Of a DNA stretch of 64,000 bases, positions 54,469-64,000 are shown piece after piece. The number at the start of each line of letters is the position of its first letter. Positions within the stretch are counted from its first letter, which is position 1. Under the pieces are notes generated by a model. It did no database searches and was not told the DNA's origin. It saw nothing but the letters and a program-made list of their open reading frames with translations. The translations under genes were made by a program, and so were the position numbers. The stretch is from the NCBI RefSeq assembly GCF_029893105.1, contig NZ_JARXWG010000021.1, positions 1 to 64,000 on the forward strand, in the 5' to 3' direction. The stretch is from Parabacteroides sp. PF5-9. Lineage in GTDB: Bacteria > Bacteroidota > Bacteroidia > Bacteroidales > Tannerellaceae.

Positions 54469-57400
54469 CTACAATTCTTTTGTAATACCTGTAGATGTTG
54501 TCGAATCAGTAGGCATAATAAGAGTCGGCTGTTCAAGGATAGGGGAGAAGTTTCTCTTTTTTCTGCGGAATAGTTCCGAGGGGTGGGTAAACTCCTTTTT
54601 AAACATAATACCTACTCCCTGAGTTGTGAGGGACTGTTTCAGGTAACGATTCATGTCATTGGCATGATTGTAGGCCTTTAATCGGATTTCGCCGGATGGA
54701 GTTAGTTTGTATTCAAGGTCGAATTCTCCGATGAATACGTTGTTATTCTCAATCGTACTGTTTTTGTATCCTAAATTGCCGTTGATGATCAACCGGTTGT
54801 CTAATAGTTGACTGGAAAGAAGCATTTCGACTTCCGTATTTTCATTAAAACCTTCTTGTCCGGCTCTGATATTGGTGCCGATCTGTACTTTATCCGTAAA
54901 ACTGTTCAGGATACTGGAGAGTTGGGAAGATATAGCCGAAGAGGCTACCGCGTTGAATTCATTTGAGCCGTATCCTTTGGTATAATCCGGTGTGTAGAAC
55001 TTATTTAAGACTAATAAATAGACAATCTGTCGCATCATCATTTCATCAGTATCGATAAGACTTCTTACTTGCCGTTGAAGTTCATCGGTTGAACCTGGAA
55101 ATTCGATGTCAAAGCTGATATCGGGGCTTCTTAATCTGCCGTCAAGCATAAGTACGCAGTTGACCGGCACGCTGGCACGTGCGGTTTCCAAAAGAAGTGC
55201 CTCGTCTAAATCGCCAAGGTTTGCTGTCAAATTATACGTCGCATTGATATTCATATTGGCATTGTACGGATCTCCTTGGAAATCGATGGTGCTGCCTTCT
55301 CTGATTTTGAAATTCTTATGGATGAGTTGTTGAAGACTAAAATTGTAGTTTCCATCGACAATTTGAACACCACCAAAGATTCTCAGATCCGATTTTGTAC
55401 CATATTGTACTTGCACGCTTCCGCTTCCGTTTCCTTTAATGCGATCGCCAGCTGTTGGATCCATGATCAGTTCAACGTTGGCTTCGGGGGTAATGTCAAG
55501 GAGAAAGTTCATGCGCATTTCTGTCCCTTCTTCCGGAGTAATAGTCGAAATAGGTATAGAATCTGTGTCTATAGTATGTAGGTTGGGAATCGTTTTTTTA
55601 TCGATGAAAGTGATGAAATTGTATTCGTCGGAAGCCGAATTGGTCATAAAATTAAAATTCACGGAAGTACGGGGAGCGCTTTGCATATTGATGTCAAAAT
55701 TGACAAGGTCTTTATTTCCGTTGATATCGACAGCGCCACTGCCGAATACTGTTCCGTATATCATCGGATTATCTTTCTCCGCTTTGTCGTAGACCAGGAA
55801 ATTATTCGCTTGAACGTTTGCTGTGAAATTATAATCTTTGAAATATTGGTGATTGAAAGTCAAATTGACTTTGGCGCTATTATTGAATTTGTCATATACG
55901 GTCGCATTTTGAACATGGATCGCTTTGCTGTCCATAAAAACAGAATCTGAAAAGGTATAGTAGGTGTTGAGAAAATCGATGCCCAGTCCACCTTCTTTGA
56001 CATAGGCGTTGCCTTCTACCGTTAATTCTTTAAAAGGACCATATAGATGAACTTGTCCGAAGCCATGTCCTTGAATGTTTGTGGCAACTTTCTCTAAAAA
56101 AGGATGCAGAAAGGCAATGTCGACATCATTGGCATCGAAATGTAGTGACAGTCCTTCATTTGGCTTGACAGGGAAGATGTATCCGCTGACATCGGTCCAT
56201 GTACTGTCGTTCTTATAGATGGATCCCAACATTAAAATTCCTCGTTGTGCGTCATCCCACTCGCTGAAAAGATTCAGGCGTCCCAGATGGACTTGGTTGA
56301 AGGAGAAGTTTTGAACTTCAAGATCGGTGTTCAGCATCCGGCTGCTGTATAGGTCGTTGATATAGAATGTTCCAGTCGCTTCACCTCCAAATTGCAATAC
56401 CGGAATATTGAGTGTCTCGAAAATATAACTGAGTTCGATTTTGTTTAAATCCAGTTGAAGTGTATCTAACGGATTTTTGGATATAACTCCATCAAAATGG
56501 GCGTATTGCCTTTCGTTACCTATCGTGAAATTATCAATGTCGATCCGGTTGTTTTGAACCGTAATAGCGGCAGGTCCCATATTCCATAAAGAGTCTTTGA
56601 TAATGAGCGGACTTTGATCGATAGAGATTTCAGTACGTAGGAAACTATTTCCTTTTTCATCTTTTTCTTCGGCAAAATAGGTTGAAGTAATCAGATCGGC
56701 TTTGAATAACTGTTCTTTATTATTGGCCCATTCTATTCGGCTATTCATCCGGTTGTTTTTTGCGTCGAATTTCAATTTCAGATAGTTGCGCAACCCTTTC
56801 GGATTATAATTGGTGGCATTTAATTGTAAAGCGACCTCTTCATTGGGGTTGTCAGAAACCAGATGGCCGGATTCAAACATAGCGTTTCCTATATTGAACT
56901 TAGGAAACCAGGCCTCTAATCTGAATTTGTTGTATCGATTGTTATAATGTCCGGTAATTCTTCCCTGGTTGATAATAGAGAAGGGGAGTTTAAATGTGTT
57001 TGAGAGATTTTCTGTATTCTCAAAGGTAAGGAGTAGTGAAAAGTTATTTTCTTTAGCTGCTTGTTCTTGGTAAGAGGTATTGATAACGGCAGGAACGTAT
57101 TCCCGGAATGTATTCATCAGACTGGGGATTATCGTTGTAAAGGAATAAGTGCCGGTTACTTCTCCATTGAATAGATCGGATTTAATTGTTAGCTGACGAT
57201 CTTCCAGATGGCCTTTTGCTGCTATTTCCAGTTTTTTTAGAAAAAAATCATGAGGAGTGGTTTTGAATGAAAAGCTGTCTACTTGTAAACTTCCGGCAAT
57301 ATTGTCGATGTTATTTCCGGTGAAATCGGCATTTATTGAGAATGACAGTAATGGATTTTCGTATTGACTGGAAAGATTCAGGCTGTCTAAGCGGATGTTT

Positions 57401-59001
57401 TGGGCATTTGCTGTAAAATTAAAAACCGAGTGTTGTCCTTGGTGTTGAAACATTCCTTCGGCAGATAATTCTCCATTGGGATCGTTGATGTGGATAAATC
57501 CGTCAAATCCATTGTGTTTGAAATTGCCGGATAATAGGATGTTTTTGTATTTATAATCTCTGAAATCAACCTCTTCAATGTCTCCACGGATATTTCCGGA
57601 AAACTGTCCGTTGGGTGGGCGATGGGTATCGAGGTCGATCGTAAATTGAATATTTCCGTAGGGATTGTTTTCTTCAAATAAATTTTCAATCAATAAACCA
57701 TCTGTTTCCATATGACCACGAACGTAAGTCGCTATGCCCTCTTTAGGGTTGCTTCCGAATAAGATATCTGTTTTGATGGAGCCGATTGCTGATGAAATTT
57801 CGCCGAAAGCGACCAGGTTGTCAAAAAAACCTGAAATCTCCCCATTAAAATGGATTGTTCCCAGTTGCTTTACAGGTTGCGGTAGTGTAATCGGACGTTC
57901 GCTGAAGTTGTTGACAATTCCCTCTAATCCTTCTGTTGTAATATACATGCGGTTTACCCGACCCAATAAATAGGCCTCTTCCGGGTTGGATATGCCTCTT
58001 AGTTCCATTTTTCCGGTAAAGAGCATTTTATCACTGTATTTCAAGGTTAAATCCTGCAGGTTGATGTTGTTGAGGTATCCTGTGGCTTCGGCGGACAGTT
58101 CAATATCATCGGCAAAATTGATAAATACTGGCATGAAAGGCGATAAATCCTGAAGGCAAATCATAGAGGGGGTTATGCGCAGATTGATCGGAGCGTCGTT
58201 TAATAAATGGGAAAGAGTCTCTATTTTGTTATGACTGATTGTGGCTTTATCTATTCTCAGATCGGTTCGCGGAAGTTTGATCCGGAAATTATCTATGAAT
58301 GTGCTGTCGGGATTGCTGACAAGATTCATGGAGAGTTTTTCCATCGTGAAGCCGGAGCTTTCTTTGAAACTTAATCGTTTGATATTGGCATTAATACTGT
58401 CTTTGTTAAATGCTTTCAACGTGATGTTCGCATTTAGATTTTGAATATCGATGTGGTTGGGGTCAAACCGATCGTCTTTTTTGCTTTCATTGGCCACATG
58501 ATAGGTGAAATTTCCCCGGCGAATAAGAATGGAGTTGAATTGCAGATCGATATCCGGATTCCTGTTTGGCGAATCTTTACTGGAAAAAGCATCAATGATG
58601 AATTGCAGGTTTAGTGGTTCTTCCTGACTCTTCTTGGAGAGATGAATGTTAAAACCAAATAACCGGATGGTGGTGAATACAAATCGCCCTTGCATAAATG
58701 GGATCATTTCGAATCCGGCGGCCAGATGATTTGCTTCCAAAAGCGGTTGGCCTGATTCGTCTTCCAGATAAACATCATCAAGGGTTAAACGGTTAAACCA
58801 GGATATGCCGACTTTCCCGATTTGAACAGGCACACCCAGATGTTCGGATAATTCTTTTGTCGCAATAGCTGTGATTTGCCGTTGAATATATGGTATATTT
58901 ACCAGAATAATCGGCATGACATAGAATACCCAAAACAGAATAAGTAATGTGATAATTATGTATTTAAGACCTCTGATACCTTTTCTGTATTTTAAACGCA
59001 A
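54469..59001 (-). CDS. Translocation and assembly module TamB-like protein
   Basis: This very large AsmA/TamB-family protein probably spans the periplasm as a hydrophobic beta groove that moves lipids or supports outer-membrane assembly. An N-terminal transmembrane helix (KYIIITLLILFWVFYVMPII) is followed by AsmA-like repeats and then the C-terminal TamB domain (DUF490; from about 1200, with KNFKIREGSTIDFQGDPYNA). The end VGIMFKKEF precedes a short tail. No in-frame ATG lies before the membrane helix. The frame extends to a TTG at 59139, which would overlap divergent tsaD by 83 bp, so the TTG at 59001 is used, but the start is unresolved. A partner TamA is not in the window. Confidence 0.85.
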   Translation of the reverse strand: MRLKYRKGIRGLKYIIITLLILFWVFYVMPIILVNIPYIQRQITAIATKELSEHLGVPVQIGKVGISWFNRLTLDDVYLEDESGQPLLEANHLAAGFEMIPFMQGRFVFTTIRLFGFNIHLSKKSQEEPLNLQFIIDAFSSKDSPNRNPDIDLQFNSILIRRGNFTYHVANESKKDDRFDPNHIDIQNLNANITLKAFNKDSINANIKRLSFKESSGFTMEKLSMNLVSNPDSTFIDNFRIKLPRTDLRIDKATISHNKIETLSHLLNDAPINLRITPSMICLQDLSPFMPVFINFADDIELSAEATGYLNNINLQDLTLKYSDKMLFTGKMELRGISNPEEAYLLGRVNRMYITTEGLEGIVNNFSERPITLPQPVKQLGTIHFNGEISGFFDNLVAFGEISSAIGSIKTDILFGSNPKEGIATYVRGHMETDGLLIENLFEENNPYGNIQFTIDLDTHRPPNGQFSGNIRGDIEEVDFRDYKYKNILLSGNFKHNGFDGFIHINDPNGELSAEGMFQHQGQHSVFNFTANAQNIRLDSLNLSSQYENPLLSFSINADFTGNNIDNIAGSLQVDSFSFKTTPHDFFLKKLEIAAKGHLEDRQLTIKSDLFNGEVTGTYSFTTIIPSLMNTFREYVPAVINTSYQEQAAKENNFSLLLTFENTENLSNTFKLPFSIINQGRITGHYNNRYNKFRLEAWFPKFNIGNAMFESGHLVSDNPNEEVALQLNATNYNPKGLRNYLKLKFDAKNNRMNSRIEWANNKEQLFKADLITSTYFAEEKDEKGNSFLRTEISIDQSPLIIKDSLWNMGPAAITVQNNRIDIDNFTIGNERQYAHFDGVISKNPLDTLQLDLNKIELSYIFETLNIPVLQFGGEATGTFYINDLYSSRMLNTDLEVQNFSFNQVHLGRLNLFSEWDDAQRGILMLGSIYKNDSTWTDVSGYIFPVKPNEGLSLHFDANDVDIAFLHPFLEKVATNIQGHGFGQVHLYGPFKELTVEGNAYVKEGGLGIDFLNTYYTFSDSVFMDSKAIHVQNATVYDKFNNSAKVNLTFNHQYFKDYNFTANVQANNFLVYDKAEKDNPMIYGTVFGSGAVDINGNKDLVNFDINMQSAPRTSVNFNFMTNSASDEYNFITFIDKKTIPNLHTIDTDSIPISTITPEEGTEMRMNFLLDITPEANVELIMDPTAGDRIKGNGSGSVQVQYGTKSDLRIFGGVQIVDGNYNFSLQQLIHKNFKIREGSTIDFQGDPYNANMNINATYNLTANLGDLDEALLLETARASVPVNCVLMLDGRLRSPDISFDIEFPGSTDELQRQVRSLIDTDEMMMRQIVYLLVLNKFYTPDYTKGYGSNEFNAVASSAISSQLSSILNSFTDKVQIGTNIRAGQEGFNENTEVEMLLSSQLLDNRLIINGNLGYKNSTIENNNVFIGEFDLEYKLTPSGEIRLKAYNHANDMNRYLKQSLTTQGVGIMFKKEFTHPSELFRRKKRNFSPILEQPTLIMPTDSTTSTGITKEL

Positions 59002-59056
59002 AACTACAATATTATCGCGATAGTTTTCGTTAATTTGCAGTAAAAAAGGAGAAGAT

Positions 59057-60076
59057 ATGAGTATAACAATATTGGGAATCGAATCCTCTTGTGATGATAC
59101 ATCCGCTGCGGTGATTCGTGATGGAGTGATGCTTTCCAATGTAATTGCCGGTCAGGCTGTTCATGAGGCTTATGGAGGGGTTGTCCCGGAGTTGGCTTCC
59201 AGGGCGCATCAACAGAATATTATACCGGTAGTGACTGAGGCGATTAAGCGAGCGGGTATAGACCGGTCGGAATTGTCGGCCATTGCGTTTACGCGTGGCC
59301 CCGGATTGATGGGATCGCTACTGGTCGGTACCTCTTTTTCCAAGGGATTAGCGTTGTCCCTGCATATTCCAATGATTGAAGTCAACCATTTGCAGGCACA
59401 TGTATTGGCTCATTTTATAAAAGAGCATCCGGAAGATGATCACCAGCCGGCTTTCCCTTTCTTGTGTTTGTTGGTTTCCGGTGGAAATTCACAAATCATA
59501 AAAGTGGATAGCTATAATAAAATGGAGGTCATCGGACAAACTATTGATGATGCGGCAGGGGAAGCATTTGATAAATGTGCCAAAGTGATGGGGTTGGGTT
59601 ATCCGGGTGGACCTGTTGTTAATCGTTTGGCGAATGAAGGTAATCCAAAAGCCTTTAAATTCAGTAAACCTCATATTCCCGGGTTGAATTATAGTTTTAG
59701 TGGGTTGAAAACATCCTTTCTGTATACTTTGCGTGATAAATTGGCTGAAAATGCCGATTTTATCGAAGAAAATAAGGCTGACTTATGTGCGTCTTTACAA
59801 GCAACCGTCGTAGATATTTTAATGGATAAACTACGTAAAGCATCCCAAGAAACGGGTATAAAAGAAATTGCTGTTGCCGGAGGGGTTTCTGCTAACTCTG
59901 GTTTAAGAGATGCTTTTGAAGATCATGCCCGACGGTATGGGTGGAATGTCTTTTTACCGCAGTTTGCTTTTACAACAGATAATGCAGCGATGGTGGCGAT
60001 AACCGGCTATTATAAATACCTGGATCGCCTGTTTTGCCCGATGGATGCAGTGCCTTTTTCAAGGGTTGAAATTTAA
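59057..60076 (+). CDS. tsaD: tRNA threonylcarbamoyladenosine transferase TsaD
   Basis: TsaD transfers the threonylcarbamoyl group to A37 of ANN-decoding tRNAs, forming t6A together with TsaB and TsaE. The ASKHA fold starts with ILGIESSCDDTSAAV. Metal-binding histidines are in EVNHLQAHVLAH, and the ATP loop is LLVSGGNSQ. The 339-residue length is normal. A GGAG lies 7 nt before the ATG. It is divergent from tamB and lies 5 bp before the pncC gene. The product is the substrate of MtaB, encoded at 41.6 kb. Confidence 0.97.
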   Translation: MSITILGIESSCDDTSAAVIRDGVMLSNVIAGQAVHEAYGGVVPELASRAHQQNIIPVVTEAIKRAGIDRSELSAIAFTRGPGLMGSLLVGTSFSKGLALSLHIPMIEVNHLQAHVLAHFIKEHPEDDHQPAFPFLCLLVSGGNSQIIKVDSYNKMEVIGQTIDDAAGEAFDKCAKVMGLGYPGGPVVNRLANEGNPKAFKFSKPHIPGLNYSFSGLKTSFLYTLRDKLAENADFIEENKADLCASLQATVVDILMDKLRKASQETGIKEIAVAGGVSANSGLRDAFEDHARRYGWNVFLPQFAFTTDNAAMVAITGYYKYLDRLFCPMDAVPFSRVEI

Positions 60077-60081
60077 GTCGT

Positions 60082-60588
60082 ATGGGAGAGGCTTTCTATG
60101 TTGGAGAAAATCAGACTGTTTTAATCAAACAGGTCGGAGAGTTGTTGAAGTCGCGTAAGTTATCTGTCGGTACGGCTGAGAGTTGTACAGGAGGACGTAT
60201 AGCCAGTGTATTTACTTCTGTTCCGGGAAGTTCGGCTTATTTTGTGGGAAGTATAGTCTCCTATAGTAATGTAGTCAAACATAAACTGCTTGGGGTCTCC
60301 GAAGCAGTGTTGGATAGTTATGGAGCGGTGAGTCAACCTGTTGTTGAACAAATGGCATTAGGTATTATTCAGGTATTGAGATGTGACTGTGCAGTTGCCA
60401 CTTCGGGTATTGCCGGGCCGGATGGCGGATCTCCGGAAAAACCTGTCGGTACGGTTTGGATTGCTGCAACATTCAAAAAGGATGTTGTGTCGAAATGTTT
60501 CTATTTTGAGGGAGATCGTCAGCAGGTTATCCAACAAAGCACCGATATGGCGTTACGTCTGTTGTTAGAACTTTTAGGACAGGAGTAA
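60082..60588 (+). CDS. pncC: CinA C-terminal-domain amidohydrolase (PncC-like)
   Basis: This stand-alone 168-residue CinA C-terminal domain contains GTAESCTGGRIAS (residues about 30-42) and SGIAGPDGGSPEKPVGTVW. Proteins of this build (Escherichia coli PncC) deamidate nicotinamide mononucleotide for NAD recycling. The N-terminal MoCF-like domain of full CinA is absent, as expected for this type. It starts 5 bp after tsaD, probably in one operon, and ends 4 bp from the convergent synthase gene. The exact substrate is inferred. Confidence 0.88.
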   Translation: MGEAFYVGENQTVLIKQVGELLKSRKLSVGTAESCTGGRIASVFTSVPGSSAYFVGSIVSYSNVVKHKLLGVSEAVLDSYGAVSQPVVEQMALGIIQVLRCDCAVATSGIAGPDGGSPEKPVGTVWIAATFKKDVVSKCFYFEGDRQQVIQQSTDMALRLLLELLGQE

Positions 60589-60592
60589 TTTT

Positions 60593-62962
60593 TTATTCAA
60601 ACATCTTATCAATACCGCCGATATCCGGTGTTAATTCTTCCCAACTATTATACGTATTGTTGTTATAATCTTCCATTGAGGTTATGCATGGGACGGTATA
60701 TCGAGCAGGAATGTCAAACGTCTCATCTTCAGAATACCCCAATGTTTTATCCGCAAATACCTTTTGCATATACATAGCGAATATAGGTAAGGCCATGCTG
60801 GCACCTTGACCTTCAGTCAACCGGTCGAAATGGATAGAACGATCTTCACCACCGACCCAACAGCCAGAAACCAGACTTGGAGTATATCCCATGAACCAAC
60901 CGTCCGAATTGTTTTGTGTCGTACCAGTCTTTCCACCCATTTCCGCTTTAATACCGTAACGGAAACGTACACGTCCACCGGTACCTCCATCGATAACACT
61001 TTTCATCATATGAAGCATTTTGTAGGATGCGTCTTCTGTCAATACTTCATTTACCCGAGGGGTAAAGGAGGCTACCACATTTCCGTGTTTATCTTCAATC
61101 CGACTGACATATAATGGTTCAATGCGTATTCCTTTATTGGGGAATACGGTATAGGCTTCAACCATTTCTCCGACAGATACATCTGGAGTTCCAAGTGCCA
61201 TAGAGATTACCGGATCGATCTCTCCTTTTAATCCGTATGACTGTAATAAACGTACAAATGTATAAGGGGAAAGCCGTCCCATTAACTGAGCCGTGATCCA
61301 GTTTGACGAATTTTGTAATCCCCATTGGATGGTGACTTTTTCACCTAGCATTTTGTCGCTGGAGTTACGAGGTTCCCAAACTTTCCCGTTTTCATCGCGT
61401 AAACTAGGTTGAACATGGAGTAGTTCATCACAAGGATTCATCCCTTCTATCATGGCTAGTGAATATAGGAATGGTTTCATTGTGGAGCCGATTTGACGAC
61501 GTCCACCATTAACCATATCGTATTGGAAGTCGTTGTAATCAATCCCTCCGACATACGCTTTTACATAACCGGTACGCGGATCCATAGACATAAAACCTGT
61601 TCGCAGAAAGCTTTTATGATAACGGATCGAATCCATAGGCGACATAATCGTATCGATCTGCCCATTCCAACTGAATACACGCATATCGACAGGCTTTTGG
61701 AATACCTCTTTGATTTGATCTTCACTATTACCGCTTTTTTTCAACTCACGATAACGATCGGTCTGTTGCATGGAGCGCATTAATATCGTGTCTATCTGTC
61801 CGGCAGATAAATGACTGGAGAAAGGAGCATAACTTCTTCCTCGTTTCTCTTTAAAGAAAGCAGGTTGTAAATCTTTGCTCATATGATCCCGAACGGCTTC
61901 TTCAGCATATTGCTGCATCCGGGAGTCGATCGTTGCGTAAATTTTCAAACCATCTGTGTAAATACTGTAATTACTGCCATCTGCTTTTTTGTTTTTATTA
62001 CACCAGCCGAAAAGCGGATTGGTGGCCCAGGCAATGGAATCTTCCTTGAATTTTTGTGTTTGCCAGCTGGCATAATTTTTACGTTCCGGTTTTTTCGCTG
62101 TCATTGTCAGACGTAAATATTCACGGAAATAAGGTGCTAACCCTTCCTTATGATCCATCCGGGTGAAATGTACCGTAAGAGGTAAATTTTTTAAAGAATC
62201 ACACTCGGTACGGGAAATGTATTGCGCTTTACACATTTGTTCCAAAACCACATTCCGACGTCCTAATGTTCGTTCGTTATAACGTACAGGGTTATAATAT
62301 GAAGGGTTTTTACACATGCCGATCAATGTGGCAGCCTCTTCGATACTTAATGTTTTGGGCGTTTTATCAAAATAAACACGTGCAGCCGATTGAATACCAA
62401 CCGCATTATATAAGAAATCAAACTTATTCAGATACATATTGATGATTTCTTCTTTCGTATAGAAACGTTCCAATTGAACGGCAATCACCCATTCGATCGG
62501 TTTCTGAAGCGCTCTTTCCAATAGGTTATCAACATTGGGCGAATATAATTGTTTGGCAAGCTGTTGGGTGATGGTACTCCCTCCACCTCCACTTTTTTGC
62601 ATCAATATCCCTCTTTTAATAATAGCACGAGCCAATCCATAGATATCGATGCCGCTATGTTGCGCGAAACGTATATCTTCGGTCGCAATAAGTGCTTTAA
62701 CCAAGTCGGAAGACAAATCATTGTAGTTGATATATATACGGTTATCCGTACTATGTGCAAAAGGAGCTCCCAATGCTTTTCCATCTGAAGAGATTACTTG
62801 AGAAGCATATTTATCGATAGGATTTTCCAATTGTTCAATAGGCGGCATATATCCGATTGATCCTTTTGCTATTCCTGAAAATAACAGAACCACAAAAGCC
62901 AGTGCAATTAGAAAGAATGCCCAGAAAAAAATAAGAATGCCTTTAGTTACTTTTGAAGCCAT
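60593..62962 (-). CDS. Bifunctional penicillin-binding protein 1A-type synthase
   Basis: This class A PBP polymerises glycan strands and cross-links peptides. It has a single N-terminal transmembrane segment (about residues 8-33). The GT51 domain has catalytic E95 in ATEDIRF and the motif GGGGSTITQQLAKQL (126-140). The transpeptidase domain has the nucleophile S493 and K496 in GSTMKPF, the SSN motif at 552-554 and KTG at 678-680. The 789-residue length is typical for Bacteroidetes. Between the two domains lies the usual linker (about 265-420). It is monocistronic and convergent with pncC. Confidence 0.93.
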   Translation of the reverse strand: MASKVTKGILIFFWAFFLIALAFVVLLFSGIAKGSIGYMPPIEQLENPIDKYASQVISSDGKALGAPFAHSTDNRIYINYNDLSSDLVKALIATEDIRFAQHSGIDIYGLARAIIKRGILMQKSGGGGSTITQQLAKQLYSPNVDNLLERALQKPIEWVIAVQLERFYTKEEIINMYLNKFDFLYNAVGIQSAARVYFDKTPKTLSIEEAATLIGMCKNPSYYNPVRYNERTLGRRNVVLEQMCKAQYISRTECDSLKNLPLTVHFTRMDHKEGLAPYFREYLRLTMTAKKPERKNYASWQTQKFKEDSIAWATNPLFGWCNKNKKADGSNYSIYTDGLKIYATIDSRMQQYAEEAVRDHMSKDLQPAFFKEKRGRSYAPFSSHLSAGQIDTILMRSMQQTDRYRELKKSGNSEDQIKEVFQKPVDMRVFSWNGQIDTIMSPMDSIRYHKSFLRTGFMSMDPRTGYVKAYVGGIDYNDFQYDMVNGGRRQIGSTMKPFLYSLAMIEGMNPCDELLHVQPSLRDENGKVWEPRNSSDKMLGEKVTIQWGLQNSSNWITAQLMGRLSPYTFVRLLQSYGLKGEIDPVISMALGTPDVSVGEMVEAYTVFPNKGIRIEPLYVSRIEDKHGNVVASFTPRVNEVLTEDASYKMLHMMKSVIDGGTGGRVRFRYGIKAEMGGKTGTTQNNSDGWFMGYTPSLVSGCWVGGEDRSIHFDRLTEGQGASMALPIFAMYMQKVFADKTLGYSEDETFDIPARYTVPCITSMEDYNNNTYNSWEELTPDIGGIDKMFE

Positions 62963-63074
62963 TTTTGTTTTACTTCGGTTTTTTGAAAGGCAAAGGTAAT
63001 AAAAAAATAGAGATAGGATAAGGTTCGCATTTTAATGACTTTATAAAAAAGTAAAAGAAACATAAGGGTATAAA

Positions 63075-63111
63075 AAAACAAGACCGGATTTTTACAACCC
63101 GGTCTTGTTTT
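63075..63111 (-). terminator. Terminator downstream of aqpZ
   Basis: AAAACAAGACCGG (63075-63087) and CCGGTCTTGTTTT (63099-63111) form a 13-bp stem with an 11-nt loop. T-runs lie on both strands. On the minus strand it follows the aqpZ stop at 63129 by about 18 nt. Confidence 0.88.
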
Positions 63112-63128
63112 TTATCTCTTAATTGCGA

Positions 63129-63812
63129 TTAAGCATCCTGTGCAGTGTCAATTGCTTTCCAAACAAAAGCAGAACAGGCTGCACCCAAAAGCGGTGCGAC
63201 AATGAACAGCCATAATTGTGATAAAGCGGCTCCTCCTTCAAATAGAGCAGGACCGATACTACGAGCCGGATTTACCGATGTACCTGTAATAGGGATACAT
63301 ACAATATGAATTAAGACTAAAGAAAGACCGATTGCCAAACCGGCAAATTTGTTGTCGGCTCCTTTTGAAGTTGTTCCTAATACGACAAGAACAAAGATAA
63401 AGGTAAAGACCATTTCAGCGATAAAGGCTTGTAACATATGACCATCCTGGAAACTGTTGGAGCCTGTTGCTGTAGGTCCGTTGTGAGAACCAGTTGCCAC
63501 TAAGCCGTAAAGAATAACAGAGCCAATGATGGCGCCGATCACTTGGAATAACATATACATGCCAGCTTCTTTCGACGGCATTCTGTTTGAAAGCCATACA
63601 CCGAGGGTAATTGCCGGATTGATATGACATCCCGAAATTTTACCGATTGTATATGCCATGGCGACAACAGCAAGTCCAAAAGCTAAAGCAACGCCAAGTG
63701 TTCCTACGCCTGCTCCCACTGTACCGGCTACATTTCCGGCAAATACAGCACTACCACATCCCATCAAAACAAGAACCATTGTTCCGATCATTTCTGCTAC
63801 ATACTTTTTCAT
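63129..63812 (-). CDS. aqpZ: Water-type aquaporin
   Basis: A 227-residue MIP channel with six helices and two NPA motifs (HINPAITLG near residue 65 and SVNPARSIGPA near 181). After the second motif comes NPARS rather than NPARD, and a conserved His lies in IHIVCIPI, so the filter fits water-selective AqpZ rather than GlpF. It contrasts with the glycerol channel at 9.1 kb. CAAATATA at 63865-63872 gives a -7-like box upstream, without a clear -33 partner. It is monocistronic. Confidence 0.93.
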   Translation of the reverse strand: MKKYVAEMIGTMVLVLMGCGSAVFAGNVAGTVGAGVGTLGVALAFGLAVVAMAYTIGKISGCHINPAITLGVWLSNRMPSKEAGMYMLFQVIGAIIGSVILYGLVATGSHNGPTATGSNSFQDGHMLQAFIAEMVFTFIFVLVVLGTTSKGADNKFAGLAIGLSLVLIHIVCIPITGTSVNPARSIGPALFEGGAALSQLWLFIVAPLLGAACSAFVWKAIDTAQDA

Positions 63813-63913
63813 TTTTTCTTTTGTTTATGTGTTAAAAAATAAAATGTTTCATAAAAACAAGGGTCAAATATACTATGTTTTTAGTTTATTTTTAGAAATA
63901 ACCGTATAAAATG

Positions 63914-63946
63914 AAAAAGGATACACATTCTTTGCGCATCCTTTTT
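63914..63946 (-). terminator. Terminator of the gene entering at the right edge
   Basis: AAAAAGGAT (63914-63922) and ATCCTTTTT (63938-63946) form a 9-bp stem with a 15-nt loop. Read on the minus strand it lies about 20 nt after the stop codon at 63965. Confidence 0.65.
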
Positions 63947-63964
63947 CTTATTTATGGTTCTGAT

Positions 63965-64000
63965 TTATTTTACAAAGCTAGCATTGTTCAGGTAATCAGC
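63965..64000 (-). CDS. 3' end of a truncated gene
   Basis: The minus strand reads ADYLNNASFVK followed by TAA (63965-63967) and runs off the window. A terminator directly downstream supports this being a genuine C-terminus. Eleven residues are not enough to name the product. Confidence 0.55.
   Translation of the reverse strand, partial: ADYLNNASFVK

Overview
The window looks like a chromosomal segment of an anaerobic gut-type Bacteroidales, most likely Parabacteroides or a relative (order fairly sure, genus a guess). The reasons are Bacteroidetes-type promoters (TTTG, 19-22 bp, TAnnTTTG), DUF3575/DUF3868 envelope proteins, a periplasmic-TPR sensor kinase, a biosynthetic SpeA, a TamB of about 1,500 residues, and an oxygen-sensitive glycyl radical enzyme. 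No rRNA, tRNA, insertion sequence, prophage or CRISPR array was found.

Layout. 1-3.6 kb: a glycyl radical trans-4-hydroxy-L-proline dehydratase (HypD) and its radical SAM activase, followed by a phased palindrome array. 3.8-13.0 kb: a long minus-strand run with glycerol uptake and catabolism (glpD, glpK, glpF), a TlpA-like thioredoxin, a flavodoxin-ferredoxin, a GH78 alpha-L-rhamnosidase, mtgA and lipB. 13.2-17.2 kb: yebC, pheT and trmD. 17.5-24.1 kb: a lipoprotein, a 1.1 kb gene-free stretch with a possible small RNA, an HTH regulator, an ADP-forming acyl-CoA synthetase and an OmpA/DUF3575 fusion. 24.5-35.6 kb: mscL, a Cu-type P-ATPase, a HAD phosphatase, a LuxR-type response regulator, MATE, MscS, a TPR histidine kinase and speA. 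36-46.7 kb: a coiled-coil membrane protein, a sugar nucleotidyltransferase with an altered signature loop, a Tritrichomonas-type IMP dehydrogenase, an acyl-CoA ligase, mtaB, an LpxL-like acyltransferase, a GT2 and a class I glutamine synthetase. 46.7-64 kb: a DUF3868/DUF3575 pair, an OmpH-like chaperone, a small membrane protein, pepD, a beta-helix lipoprotein, a secreted EEP nuclease, tamB, tsaD, pncC, a PBP1A-type synthase, aqpZ and the tail of one more gene.

The most unusual signal is not a gene. Six intergenic sites carry arrays of exactly four 16-bp (near-)palindromes whose centres are 22 bp apart. They fall into two unrelated sequence families with identical geometry. Four share the core TTAGASGTACCTCTAA (17356, 25026, 35873, 54332). 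Two share a TTTGAYAATTRTCAAA-like core (94, 44994). All six lie 3' of at least one gene and three sit between convergent genes, while other convergent pairs in the window are packed with 3-4 bp between them or overlap. This looks like an undescribed dispersed regulatory, terminator or nucleoid-binding element.
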